12,948 nt of DNA, taken from NCBI GenBank assembly GCA_021153165.1, contig JAGKTZ010000055.1:1-12948 (forward strand), written 5' to 3'. This DNA is from Prevotellaceae bacterium. Lineage in GTDB: Bacteria; Bacteroidota; Bacteroidia; Bacteroidales; Bacteroidaceae. The notes under the pieces were generated by a model. The model was not told the origin of the DNA. It ran no database searches and was given only the letters and a program-made list of their open reading frames with translations. The position numbers were made by a program, and so were the translations under genes. Positions within the stretch are counted from its first letter, which is position 1. Each line of letters opens with the position of its first letter. Positions 7,757 to 12,948 of this stretch are shown here, in pieces.

Positions 7757-8263
7757 TTAGAGAAGGATGCTTTCCATATCCTTTCTCTTTTTTTCGGGAA
7801 TGTCTTTTGTTGATGGGTACCCAATGGGGATAAGTGCAACAGCCTCGAGGTGTTCAGGCGCTGGGAAATTTTCTTCAAGTAAAGTGGGGTTGTAATTACA
7901 TACCCAGCAGGTGCCCAAACCCTTCTCGGCGGCTGCCAGGCATAAGTGCTCGATGGCAATAGCTACGTCTATATCGCCATGAGGCTTTTGGTCGTATTTT
8001 CTTACCCATTCTTCGGACTTGTTGCGGTAGACTATAAAACATGCCGGAGCTGATGCAAACCATTCGCGGGCATAGCATTCTTGCAGCTTTCTCAAATCTT
8101 CTGCATCGGAAACATATCTTATCTTGTAGGGTTGGAAGTTGACTGCAGATGGAGCCAACCTGACGCATTCGCAGATGTAATCTATGGCTTCTTGTGAAGG
8201 CGTTGAGTCCTGAAAACTTCTGACAGAGTAGCGTGCTTGGCACAGTGAAAGGAATGTTTGCAT
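7757..8263 (-). CDS. Nitroreductase-family FMN-dependent oxidoreductase
   Basis: A 168-residue protein of the small nitroreductase/FMN reductase family, expected to be a cytoplasmic dimeric flavoenzyme using NAD(P)H. Supporting features are the N-terminal ARYSVRSF motif (residues 10-17, Arg residues for FMN phosphate), LAPSAVNFQPYKIRYV, the central DIDVAIAIEHLCLAAAEKGLGTCWV helix and strand, and the C-terminal VALIPIGYP followed by a Lys/Arg-rich end (PEKKRKDM). It is at the short end of the family. The physiological substrate is unknown; members reduce flavins, quinones or nitroaromatics. The gene is monocistronic or nearly so: lptB downstream has its own promoter and 112 nt separate them. 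A near-consensus -7 box (TCACTTTG on the - strand, 8294-8287) lies about 24 nt upstream of the ATG. Confidence 0.9.
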   Translation of the reverse strand: MQTFLSLCQARYSVRSFQDSTPSQEAIDYICECVRLAPSAVNFQPYKIRYVSDAEDLRKLQECYAREWFASAPACFIVYRNKSEEWVRKYDQKPHGDIDVAIAIEHLCLAAAEKGLGTCWVCNYNPTLLEENFPAPEHLEAVALIPIGYPSTKDIPEKKRKDMESILL

Positions 8264-8286
8264 AATATCTGTAGTTTTTGATGAGA

Positions 8287-8294
8287 CAAAGTGA
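8287..8294 (-). promoter_or_regulatory. Possible -7 box of the nitroreductase gene
   Basis: Read on the - strand this is TCACTTTG, one mismatch from TAnnTTTG, at a suitable distance upstream of the start at 8263. No convincing -33 element was identified. Confidence 0.3.
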
Positions 8295-8468
8295 TTTATG
8301 TTGTTTGAAAAGGTGTGATGGAGGTGTTGCTTTGAAACAAGAAATGCTGCACGATTCCTATTTTGGCAAATTTAATGATTTTGTGGATAATTTGCATAAA
8401 GTTCCTTGTCTATTTTCAAAACAATTAAAAAAAAGAGGATAGAATTTCGCTAATCTCTGTGCTTTTGT

Positions 8469-8477
8469 TAATTTTGC
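8469..8477 (+). promoter_or_regulatory. -7 promoter box at the head of the DUF1599-tpiA-folE unit
   Basis: TAATTTTGC is a perfect TAnnTTTGC box. Transcription would begin near 8484, giving a leader of about 60 nt to the preferred ATG at 8545. It is the only strong promoter-like element in the 281-nt divergent spacer in this direction. Confidence 0.6.
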
Positions 8478-8544
8478 AACAAATTGGATAAATATGTACC
8501 CACGTACGCAATGTGTGTGGGAATTTGAATATAGATACACCAAA

Positions 8545-9105
8545 ATGAATAAGCCCTACAATACGAACGAAGAATTTAAGACGGTGTTGAAAAACTGTCG
8601 CGATTTGTTTGCAAAGAAACTGCATGATTATGGTGCAGCTTGGAGAATTTTGCGTCCAGCCTCTGTGACGGATCAATTATATATCAAGGTGAACAGAATT
8701 CGTTCGATTGAAATGAAAGGCCATTCCGAGGTGGGCGAAGATATCGTAGGCGAATTTGTAGCAATCGTCAACTATGGCTTGGTTGGTCAGATTCAATTAG
8801 CACTGGGTCCCAGTCTTGGTGAAAATGATATGACCCCTGAACAAGCGCTCGAACTCTACGATAAATATGCAGCCGAAGCGCTCGAACTAATGATGAAGAA
8901 AAATCATGATTACGACGAGGCATGGCGATTGATGAGGGTAAGTTCGTACACAGATTTGATATTGATGAAAGTATTCCGTACGAAGCAGATCGAGGACCTT
9001 GATGGCGCAACAATGGTGTCGGAAGGTGTGGCTGCAAACTATATGGATATGATTAATTATGCTGTGTTTGGCTTAATTAAATTGACCATTGAAGGCGAAA
9101 ATTAA
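8545..9105 (+). CDS. Protein with two DUF1599 (nucleotide modification-associated) domains
   Basis: A 186-residue cytoplasmic protein made of two copies of the DUF1599 domain. Copy 1 contains HDYGAAWRILRPASVTDQ (from His27) and copy 2 HDYDEAWRLMRVSSYTDL (from His121). Each is followed by a K-x-x-R-x-x-x-I-E helix (KVNRIRSIE; KVFRTKQIED) and a conserved N-Y-hydrophobic end (IVNYGLVGQIQLAL; MINYAVFGLIKLTI). The family has, to my knowledge, no settled function; the domain has been linked by name to nucleotide modification. The start at 8545 (caaaATGAAT) fits the family; an in-frame ATG at 8494 would add 17 atypical residues very close to the predicted transcription start. The 3' end overlaps the next gene by 17 nt, indicating translational coupling. 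Confidence 0.88.
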   Translation: MNKPYNTNEEFKTVLKNCRDLFAKKLHDYGAAWRILRPASVTDQLYIKVNRIRSIEMKGHSEVGEDIVGEFVAIVNYGLVGQIQLALGPSLGENDMTPEQALELYDKYAAEALELMMKKNHDYDEAWRLMRVSSYTDLILMKVFRTKQIEDLDGATMVSEGVAANYMDMINYAVFGLIKLTIEGEN

Positions 9106-11026
9106 AAATATCGCACTATATATGTGTGCCAATCTGGCACGCATCATAATTGCCTTTACATTTATCTTTTCAGGTTTTGTGAAGGCGATAGATCCCATGG
9201 GGATGTTCTACAAGCTGAATGCTTATTTCGCCTATTGGGATATGATGTTTGCAGCAGATTCTGTTCTGCTCAGAACGGCTGTTGTGGCATTGGCAACGCT
9301 GGAGTTTGTTTTGGGAGTATACTGGTTACTTGGGGCAAGACTTCGTTTCACCACAGCAGTTACGACTTTCATCATGGTGTTGATGACTTCGCTCACAGTC
9401 TACGTCTATGTGGAAAATCCCGTTTCCGATTGTGGCTGTTTCGGCGAAGCGGTCAAACTTTCAAACGCAGAAACCTTGGCAAAGAATATCGTATTGCTTT
9501 CATTATGCGCATTTACGATATTTCAGCGCCGACGTATGCGCCGTCTCATTTGCGAGCGCAATCAGTGGATCACCTCAATGTATGCGCTCTTCTATATATT
9601 GTGTCTTGGTCTTTATTCTCTGCATTATCATCCAGTGATAGATTTTACAGACTATAAAGAAGGTACAAATTGGAGAGCAGCTTATAATGGCGAGGTCTCA
9701 GAAAATGTGCCCGAAGTGTTGAGTACGCTATATTTCTACAATGAAAATAGTGACGAAGATCAAACTGGGGCAATTATTTCTGATGGTATAACTTATTTGT
9801 TAGTATTGCCCGACGTTTCTACATCAGATACTGGGAATGCAGATCGTTTCAATGATTTGTCTGATATGGCACAAGACAAAAAGTTCCGTTTCCTTTGTGT
9901 CGTTGGTGATGGCGCTTCGGATGAAGATATCGAAAGATGGGTAGACCAGACCGGTGCCACGTATCCTATATTAAAGTCAGACGAGGTAGCCCTCAAAGCA
10001 ATGGCGCGTTCAAATCCGAGCCTTTTGCTTCTGGAGGATGGCGTTTTGATAAAGAAATGGAGCAATAATGATCTGCCCGAGATATCAGAGGATAATGTAT
10101 TGGATGCGTCAATATTTAAAACGCCAGAACCGAGAAATGCGCTGTGGCACTTGTTGCTGTTATTCTTTGCGCCATTATTGAGCGTGATATTTTTGGATAG
10201 AATTTGGGTTGGAAGTAAATATTATAAAAGATATATTCAACAAAAACGTTTAAAAAAACAAAAAGACATGAGAAAGAAAATTGTAGCAGGTAACTGGAAA
10301 ATGAACCTCAACCTGCAAGAAGGTGTGGCTTTGGCTAAAGAACTTAATGGTCTCTTGGTTGCAGATAAGCCTGCTTGCGACGTAGTAATTTGTACGCCAT
10401 TCATCCACTTGGCTTCTGTTGCAGGCGAACTGGATGCTAACGTGATTGGCCTCGGTGCTGAAAACTGTGCAGACAAAGTAAGCGGTGCTTACACTGGTGA
10501 AGTCTCTGCTGAAATGGTAAAGAGCACAGGTGCACAATATGTAATCTTGGGCCACAGCGAACGTCGTGCTTATTATGGCGAAACTGCTGAAATTTTGAAG
10601 GAAAAGACTAACCTCGCTCTTGCTAATGGCTTGAAGGTGATTTTCTGTATCGGTGAAGTGCTCGAAGAACGCGAAAATGGCACACAAAACGAAGTTGTAA
10701 AGGCTCAGTTGGAAGGTTCTTTGTTCGACCTCACTGCAGAACAATTCGCTAACGTTATTCTCGCTTATGAACCCGTTTGGGCTATCGGTACAGGTAAGAC
10801 TGCTACTGCCGAACAAGCTCAAGAAATGCACGCATTCATCCGTGGCGTAATCGCTGAAAAGTTTGGCGCTGAAGCTGCTGAAAACGTATCTATCCTTTAC
10901 GGCGGTAGCTGCAAACCAAGCAACGCTAAGGAAATTTTTGCTAAGCCAGACGTAGACGGTGGTCTCATCGGTGGCGCTGCGCTCAAGGCAGAAGATTTCA
11001 AGGGCATCATCGACGCTTGGAAATAA
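9089..11026 (+). CDS. DoxX/MauE-like membrane protein with thioredoxin-like domain, running in frame into TpiA
   Basis: A single 645-codon frame starting with TTG at 9089 (alternative ATG at 9122). Residues 1-393 (9089-10267) are the membrane protein. A four-helix DoxX/MauE-type unit has helix 1 near 16-33 and carries DCGCFGEAVKLSN (Cys115, Cys117). A further helix lies near 161-180 and a periplasmic thioredoxin-fold-like stretch near 230-345 (ending NPSLLLLEDGVLIKKW) lacks a CxxC pair. The last helix is near 367-385, followed by a Lys/Arg-rich cytoplasmic tail. Residues 394-645 are a complete triosephosphate isomerase. There is no stop between them. The junction contains an A7 tract (10252-10258), and one A fewer would stop the first protein at a TGA overlapping the tpiA ATG. 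A true fusion, a slippage site or a base-calling error are all possible. Related proteins are thought to work in envelope redox chemistry; the role here is unknown. Confidence 0.7.
   Translation: MKAKIKNIALYMCANLARIIIAFTFIFSGFVKAIDPMGMFYKLNAYFAYWDMMFAADSVLLRTAVVALATLEFVLGVYWLLGARLRFTTAVTTFIMVLMTSLTVYVYVENPVSDCGCFGEAVKLSNAETLAKNIVLLSLCAFTIFQRRRMRRLICERNQWITSMYALFYILCLGLYSLHYHPVIDFTDYKEGTNWRAAYNGEVSENVPEVLSTLYFYNENSDEDQTGAIISDGITYLLVLPDVSTSDTGNADRFNDLSDMAQDKKFRFLCVVGDGASDEDIERWVDQTGATYPILKSDEVALKAMARSNPSLLLLEDGVLIKKWSNNDLPEISEDNVLDASIFKTPEPRNALWHLLLLFFAPLLSVIFLDRIWVGSKYYKRYIQQKRLKKQKDMRKKIVAGNWKMNLNLQEGVALAKELNGLLVADKPACDVVICTPFIHLASVAGELDANVIGLGAENCADKVSGAYTGEVSAEMVKSTGAQYVILGHSERRAYYGETAEILKEKTNLALANGLKVIFCIGEVLEERENGTQNEVVKAQLEGSLFDLTAEQFANVILAYEPVWAIGTGKTATAEQAQEMHAFIRGVIAEKFGAEAAENVSILYGGSCKPSNAKEIFAKPDVDGGLIGGAALKAEDFKGIIDAWK
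10188..10195 (+). promoter_or_regulatory. Possible internal promoter for tpiA
   Basis: TATTTTTG matches TAnnTTTG, with TTTG at 10166-10169 and an 18-nt spacer, slightly short of the usual 19-21. Transcription would begin near 10202, about 65 nt before the tpiA ATG and inside the DoxX-like coding sequence. Such boxes occur by chance in AT-rich coding DNA. Confidence 0.3.
10252..10264 (+). other. A7-C-A5 tract at the DoxX-TpiA junction (possible slippage site)
   Basis: Codons here read TTA AAA AAA CAA AAA GAC ATG, so the A7 run is an in-frame A AAA AAA slippery heptamer. A -1 shift ends at TAA 10291-10293; a +1 shift or one-A deletion ends at TGA 10269-10271, overlapping the ATG at 10268. Homopolymers of this kind are also common places for sequencing error and transcriptional slippage. 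Confidence 0.45.
10268..11026 (+). CDS. tpiA: Triosephosphate isomerase
   Basis: A complete 252-residue triosephosphate isomerase that interconverts dihydroxyacetone phosphate and glyceraldehyde 3-phosphate in glycolysis and gluconeogenesis. Key sites are present: Lys11 in GNWKMN, His96 in ILGHSERR, catalytic Glu168 in AYEPVWAIGTGKTA, and the phosphate-binding YGGSCKPSNA and GGLIGGAAL near the C terminus. Its natural N terminus is MRKKIVAGNWKMN, preceded by an A-rich stretch usual before Bacteroidetes starts. The ATG is in frame with the upstream DoxX-like gene with no intervening stop. Codon choice changes sharply here: AAC, GAA, GCT, GGT, CGT and CTC-rich codons typical of abundant proteins replace the mixed usage upstream. 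This suggests tpiA is normally translated from its own ATG at higher level than the upstream gene. Confidence 0.93.
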   Translation: MRKKIVAGNWKMNLNLQEGVALAKELNGLLVADKPACDVVICTPFIHLASVAGELDANVIGLGAENCADKVSGAYTGEVSAEMVKSTGAQYVILGHSERRAYYGETAEILKEKTNLALANGLKVIFCIGEVLEERENGTQNEVVKAQLEGSLFDLTAEQFANVILAYEPVWAIGTGKTATAEQAQEMHAFIRGVIAEKFGAEAAENVSILYGGSCKPSNAKEIFAKPDVDGGLIGGAALKAEDFKGIIDAWK

Positions 11027-11042
11027 TTAATATAATTGTTGG

Positions 11043-11120
11043 GTATCCTACAAGTGCGTGTCGGTGGGCAGGGGTCTGTTACAACGCAGATTTTGCCTCG
11101 GCACCTACTTGTAGGGATAC
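11043..11120 (+). other. 78-nt imperfect hairpin between tpiA and the SPOR gene
   Basis: The arms pair GTATCC with GGATAC, TACAAGT with ACTTGTA, GTGTCG with CGGCAC (one G-U), GGCA with TGCC, and TCTG with CAGA around an apical TTACAACG loop. It begins 17 nt after the tpiA stop and is richer in G and C than its flanks. A short pyrimidine run follows. It may be a processing or partial termination structure adjusting expression after tpiA, a structured regulatory RNA, or a REP-like palindromic repeat; one copy cannot decide. Confidence 0.55.
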
Positions 11121-11126
11121 TTTCTC

Positions 11127-11140
11127 TACAAATATTTGTA
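11127..11140. promoter_or_regulatory. Perfect 14-bp palindrome upstream of the SPOR gene
   Basis: TACAAATATTTGTA is a perfect dyad lying 6 nt beyond the large hairpin and 29 nt before the GTG start at 11170. It could be an operator for a dimeric regulator or chance in AT-rich DNA. Confidence 0.25.
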
Positions 11141-11169
11141 TCCTTTCTAATCAGCAAATCTATTTAATC

Positions 11170-11742
11170 GTGAGATTTTTTAGCCTACTTATAGTGTTTT
11201 TGCTTTCGGGCACAATGGCCTTCGCACAGCAAGTTTTTACTGAAAAAGTGCAAGAAACTTCAAAGAATGGCGGAGTCGTTACTATCATTCAGGATGATAG
11301 TTTGACCAATGCGGTCAATTATGGACAAACTGCTTATGGAGAGAGTATAAACTTTGCCGAATCAGATTCCATCTTGATTGCCAGAGCCAATAATGCGTTG
11401 TCCAAATATGGCGCTAATAAAAATGCAGGTGCTAATAAGTTAAATTCGAATAAAACTTTAGAGATAAACAAAACTAAAAAGGTAACGGGTTATCGCATTC
11501 AGGTTTATTCAGGCACGGGCGCTGATGGCAAGAAGAATGCGCAAATGGCAGCGGCGAAATGTCGCAAGGCTATACCTGGTATCCCCGTATATGTCAAATT
11601 CGTGCAGCCCCGATGGGTTTGCCATGTAGGCGATTTCTCCAATCGTTCAGATGCGGATATTGTGGCAGGCAAAATCAGAAATTCAAGGCTTTCCAACGGT
11701 CAGGTAATGGTCGTTCGAAGTGGCGTCTTCCATGCAAAGTAA
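11170..11742 (+). CDS. Secreted SPOR-domain protein
   Basis: A 190-residue exported protein with a C-terminal SPOR (sporulation-related) peptidoglycan-binding domain at about residues 105-187. SPOR domains bind denuded glycan strands, often at division sites. The chosen GTG start gives a clear signal peptide, MRFFSLLIVFLLSGTMAFA, with cleavage before QQV. The open frame extends upstream to 11017, but that part reads through the large hairpin and has no family likeness. The central region is low-complexity and Asn/Lys-rich (GANKNAGANKLNSNK). The domain begins TGYRIQVYSGTG, contains VYVKFVQPRWVCHVGDFSNRSDA and ends MVVRSG, matching short Bacteroidales SPOR proteins found next to tpiA and folE. 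It ends 14 nt before folE, so the two are in one operon. Confidence 0.88.
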   Translation: MRFFSLLIVFLLSGTMAFAQQVFTEKVQETSKNGGVVTIIQDDSLTNAVNYGQTAYGESINFAESDSILIARANNALSKYGANKNAGANKLNSNKTLEINKTKKVTGYRIQVYSGTGADGKKNAQMAAAKCRKAIPGIPVYVKFVQPRWVCHVGDFSNRSDADIVAGKIRNSRLSNGQVMVVRSGVFHAK

Positions 11743-11756
11743 CAAATATCTAAATT

Positions 11757-12329
11757 ATGGATAGCAAGGACAATCAGCTACAACTCCAATATCATTACAA
11801 AGAAATTCTAAAACTATTGGGCGAAGATACTGCACGCGAAGGTCTTGTCAAGACACCAGAGCGTGTAGCCAAGGCAATGCAATTCCTTACTCGTGGTTAC
11901 GAGATGGATCCCGTCGAAGTGTTGAATTCGGCCAAGTTCTCCGAAGAATACAATCAGATGGTCATCGTCAAGGATATCAACTTTTATTCCTTGTGCGAAC
12001 ATCACATGCTGCCATTCTACGGCAAAGCACACGTAGCCTATATTCCCAATGGATACATCACGGGCCTTTCGAAGATTGCGCGTGTCGTCGATATTTTTTC
12101 TCACCGTTTGCAAGTGCAGGAACGTATGACGATGCAGATCAAGCATTGCATACAGGAAGCATTAAATCCACTTGGCGTCATGGTCGTGCTGGAAGCGAAG
12201 CACATGTGTATGCAGATGCGCGGCGTAGAGAAGGAAAATGCCATCACCACGACGAGCGATTTTTGTGGCGCCTTCAATCAGGCAAAGACGAGAGAGGAAT
12301 TTTTGAAATTGATCTCAAAAAGTCATTAA
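11757..12329 (+). CDS. folE: GTP cyclohydrolase I (type IA)
   Basis: A 190-residue GTP cyclohydrolase I, converting GTP to 7,8-dihydroneopterin triphosphate, the first step of tetrahydrofolate synthesis. The N-terminal helices include LGEDTAREGLVKTPERVAKAM. The catalytic core has the zinc ligands Cys80 and His83 in LCEHHMLPF and Cys151 in HMCMQMRGV, plus GLSKIARVVDIFSHRLQVQERMT, which shapes the active site. Both cysteine ligands are present, so this is the zinc-dependent type IA enzyme rather than a variant. Length is usual. The ATG lies 14 nt after the SPOR gene; the stop is followed after 4 nt by the YgbA-family gene. The pairing with tpiA and SPOR genes is, as I recall, conserved in Bacteroides genomes. 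Confidence 0.96.
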   Translation: MDSKDNQLQLQYHYKEILKLLGEDTAREGLVKTPERVAKAMQFLTRGYEMDPVEVLNSAKFSEEYNQMVIVKDINFYSLCEHHMLPFYGKAHVAYIPNGYITGLSKIARVVDIFSHRLQVQERMTMQIKHCIQEALNPLGVMVVLEAKHMCMQMRGVEKENAITTTSDFCGAFNQAKTREEFLKLISKSH

Positions 12330-12333
12330 GCAG

Positions 12334-12663
12334 TTGGATAGAAGAAATACAAGGTCAAATATAGTCAGAGAAAAGATAGTGGTCCGGCAAATGATACAGA
12401 TCTATTGTCGCCACCATCATAAGCCAGACAGGGGGAGCATTTGCGACGAATGCTTCTCTCTTTATATATATGCCATCCATCGCCTGGACAGATGCCCCTT
12501 TGGCGAAGCAAAAGGCAACTGCAAGCAATGCCCGATACATTGTTATAAGCCTGATAGACGCGAACAGATTCGTCGCGTCATGCGCTATTCAGGCCCTCGC
12601 ATGCTCTGGTATCATCCGATTTCTGCATTCAGGCATTTTGCTCGCAGAAACAAATCCTTGTAA
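12334..12663 (+). CDS. YgbA-family (nitrous oxide-stimulated promoter family) small cysteine-rich protein
   Basis: A 109-residue basic protein of the family named after a nitrous oxide-stimulated promoter gene; E. coli YgbA belongs here and is under nitrosative-stress control. Family features are REKIVVRQMIQIYCRHHHK near the N terminus, ICDECFSLYIYAIHRLDRCPFGEAKGNCKQCPIHCYKP in the centre, and REQIRRVMRYSGPRMLWYHP at the end. Six cysteines and several histidines (Cys-x-x-Cys in ICDEC; Cys-x-x-Cys-x-x-x-Cys in CKQCPIHC) suggest a metal or iron-sulfur site. No enzyme activity is established. The start is the TTG at 12334, only 4 nt after folE; this keeps the conserved REK segment. GTG 12379 and ATG 12391 are alternatives that would cut into it. 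Probably co-transcribed with folE and ended by the terminator at 12737. Confidence 0.85.
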   Translation: MDRRNTRSNIVREKIVVRQMIQIYCRHHHKPDRGSICDECFSLYIYAIHRLDRCPFGEAKGNCKQCPIHCYKPDRREQIRRVMRYSGPRMLWYHPISAFRHFARRNKSL

Positions 12664-12696
12664 ATCAAATCGTGTACAAAGCGAAAACGCCTGAAT
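12627..12696 (+). repeat. Inverted repeat across the end of the YgbA-family gene
   Basis: ATTCAGGCATTTT (12627-12639) is nearly complementary to AAAACGCCTGAAT (12684-12696), with CGC and GCG just inside; the loop is about 40 nt and covers the stop codon. A further ATTCAGGC at 12587-12594 could compete for the same partner. It may protect the transcript 3' end upstream of the terminator. Confidence 0.3.
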
Positions 12697-12736
12697 TCTG
12701 CTTCAAAATGGCAATTTGTGAAAATTAAAAATGGTA

Positions 12737-12770
12737 TGAGGAGACCATCCATGGTCGGCCTCATTTTTTT
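12737..12770 (+). terminator. Intrinsic terminator of the tpiA-folE-ygbA unit
   Basis: The stem pairs TGAGG with CCTCA and GACCAT with ATGGTC, with a small internal A/GG asymmetry and a CC-centred loop, followed directly by seven T residues. It lies 73 nt past the last stop codon and closes the rightward transcription unit. Confidence 0.85.
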
Positions 12771-12948
12771 ATGCAGTTGATATAATTCCCCATCGCTGAA
12801 AAATGCGAAAAATTTTGACATTTTATGTTTCTCTTGTAGAAATTGTAAAGCGAATAATGTAAGGGCTAATTTTCACAAAGCCTTGACTTCTGAAAAAAAA
12901 GTCTAATCTTTTTTCAACGAGACGTCGCGAAATTTTCACAAGGTCTAA
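12771..12948. other. Gene-free right end of the window
   Basis: No coding sequence or recognised RNA was found between the terminator and the window edge. The final 90 nt belong to the 21-nt-period repeat, which continues beyond the edge. The remainder is AT-rich without clear promoter boxes. Confidence 0.6.
12859..12948. repeat. Degenerate 21-nt-period tandem repeat, locus 2 (cut by window edge)
   Basis: Units start at 12859, 12880, 12901, 12922 and 12943, with heads GTAAGGG, GCCTTGA, GTCTAAT, ACGTCGC and GTCTAA. Cores are AATTTTCACAA or T/A tracts. AATTTTCACAA recurs 63 nt apart (12868 and 12931), exactly three units. The third unit closely matches the first unit at 3917, both being an A tract, GTCTAAT, then a T tract and CAA. 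Confidence 0.5.

Noticed and set aside
8494..8544. 17-residue N-terminal extension of the DUF1599 protein
   Set aside because: The ATG at 8494 would lie about 10 nt after the predicted transcription start, and the added residues do not resemble the family; ATG 8545 has an A-rich context.
9124..9657. 177-codon frame in another phase inside the DoxX-like gene
   Set aside because: It is rich in His, Cys, Arg and Ser with no domain, and lies inside a well-supported membrane-protein frame.
10252..10264. A AAA AAC type -1 ribosomal slip site
   Set aside because: The reading phase does not place AAAAAAC as xxA AAA AAC; the in-phase heptamer is A AAA AAA, and no clear stimulating pseudoknot was seen just downstream.
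10250..10831. 193-codon - strand frame opposite tpiA
   Set aside because: It is a shadow of the strongly biased tpiA codons; the other strand encodes an unmistakable TIM.
11017..11169. N-terminal extension of the SPOR protein back to an ATG overlapping the tpiA stop
   Set aside because: The extension is the translation of the hairpin, has no family likeness and would bury the signal peptide that starts at 11170.

Overview
The window looks like a chromosomal segment of a Prevotella-like member of the order Bacteroidales. Four things support this. The base composition is moderately AT-rich, and intergenic regions carry TAnnTTTG(C) promoter boxes of the Bacteroidetes sigma type. Shine-Dalgarno sequences are weak or absent, with A-rich stretches before start codons instead. 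The encoded proteins (MltG, LptB, a double-DUF1599 protein, a DoxX/MauE-like protein, TpiA, a SPOR protein, FolE) look typically Bacteroidales. No phage, transposase, CRISPR array, rRNA or tRNA was recognised.

Left part (1-2890, + strand): mltG (peptidoglycan lytic transglycosylase) is followed by a long protein joining a family 2 glycosyltransferase to a Kdo/WaaP-type lipopolysaccharide kinase. Both are envelope-building functions. A perfect 15-bp stem terminator lies between this pair and the converging GH25 lysozyme gene (- strand, 2911-3720).

Middle (3736-8263): a 530-bp gene-free spacer holds the GH25 promoter, a degenerate 21-nt-period repeat and the terminator of the next operon. Then come, all on the - strand, a secreted S9 prolyl-oligopeptidase-family enzyme preceded 29 nt upstream by lptB (the LPS-transport ATPase), and a small nitroreductase-family flavoprotein with its own spacing.

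Right part (8469-12770, + strand): one apparent transcription unit runs DUF1599 protein, DoxX/thioredoxin-fold membrane protein, tpiA, SPOR-domain lipoprotein-like secreted protein, folE, YgbA-family protein. It begins at a perfect -7 box and ends at an intrinsic terminator. From memory of Bacteroides genomes, the order DUF1599-DoxX-tpiA-SPOR-folE is a conserved housekeeping block. The exceptional point is that the DoxX frame has no stop codon. It runs through an A7 tract straight into tpiA as one 645-codon frame, and removing a single A would give the usual overlapping ATGA stop/start.

The items most worth checking are the DoxX-TpiA frame fusion with its A7 tract, the GT2-kinase fusion, the 78-nt imperfect hairpin between tpiA and the SPOR gene, and the 21-nt-period degenerate repeat found in two separate spacers. 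Most other content is ordinary housekeeping and cell-envelope biology.
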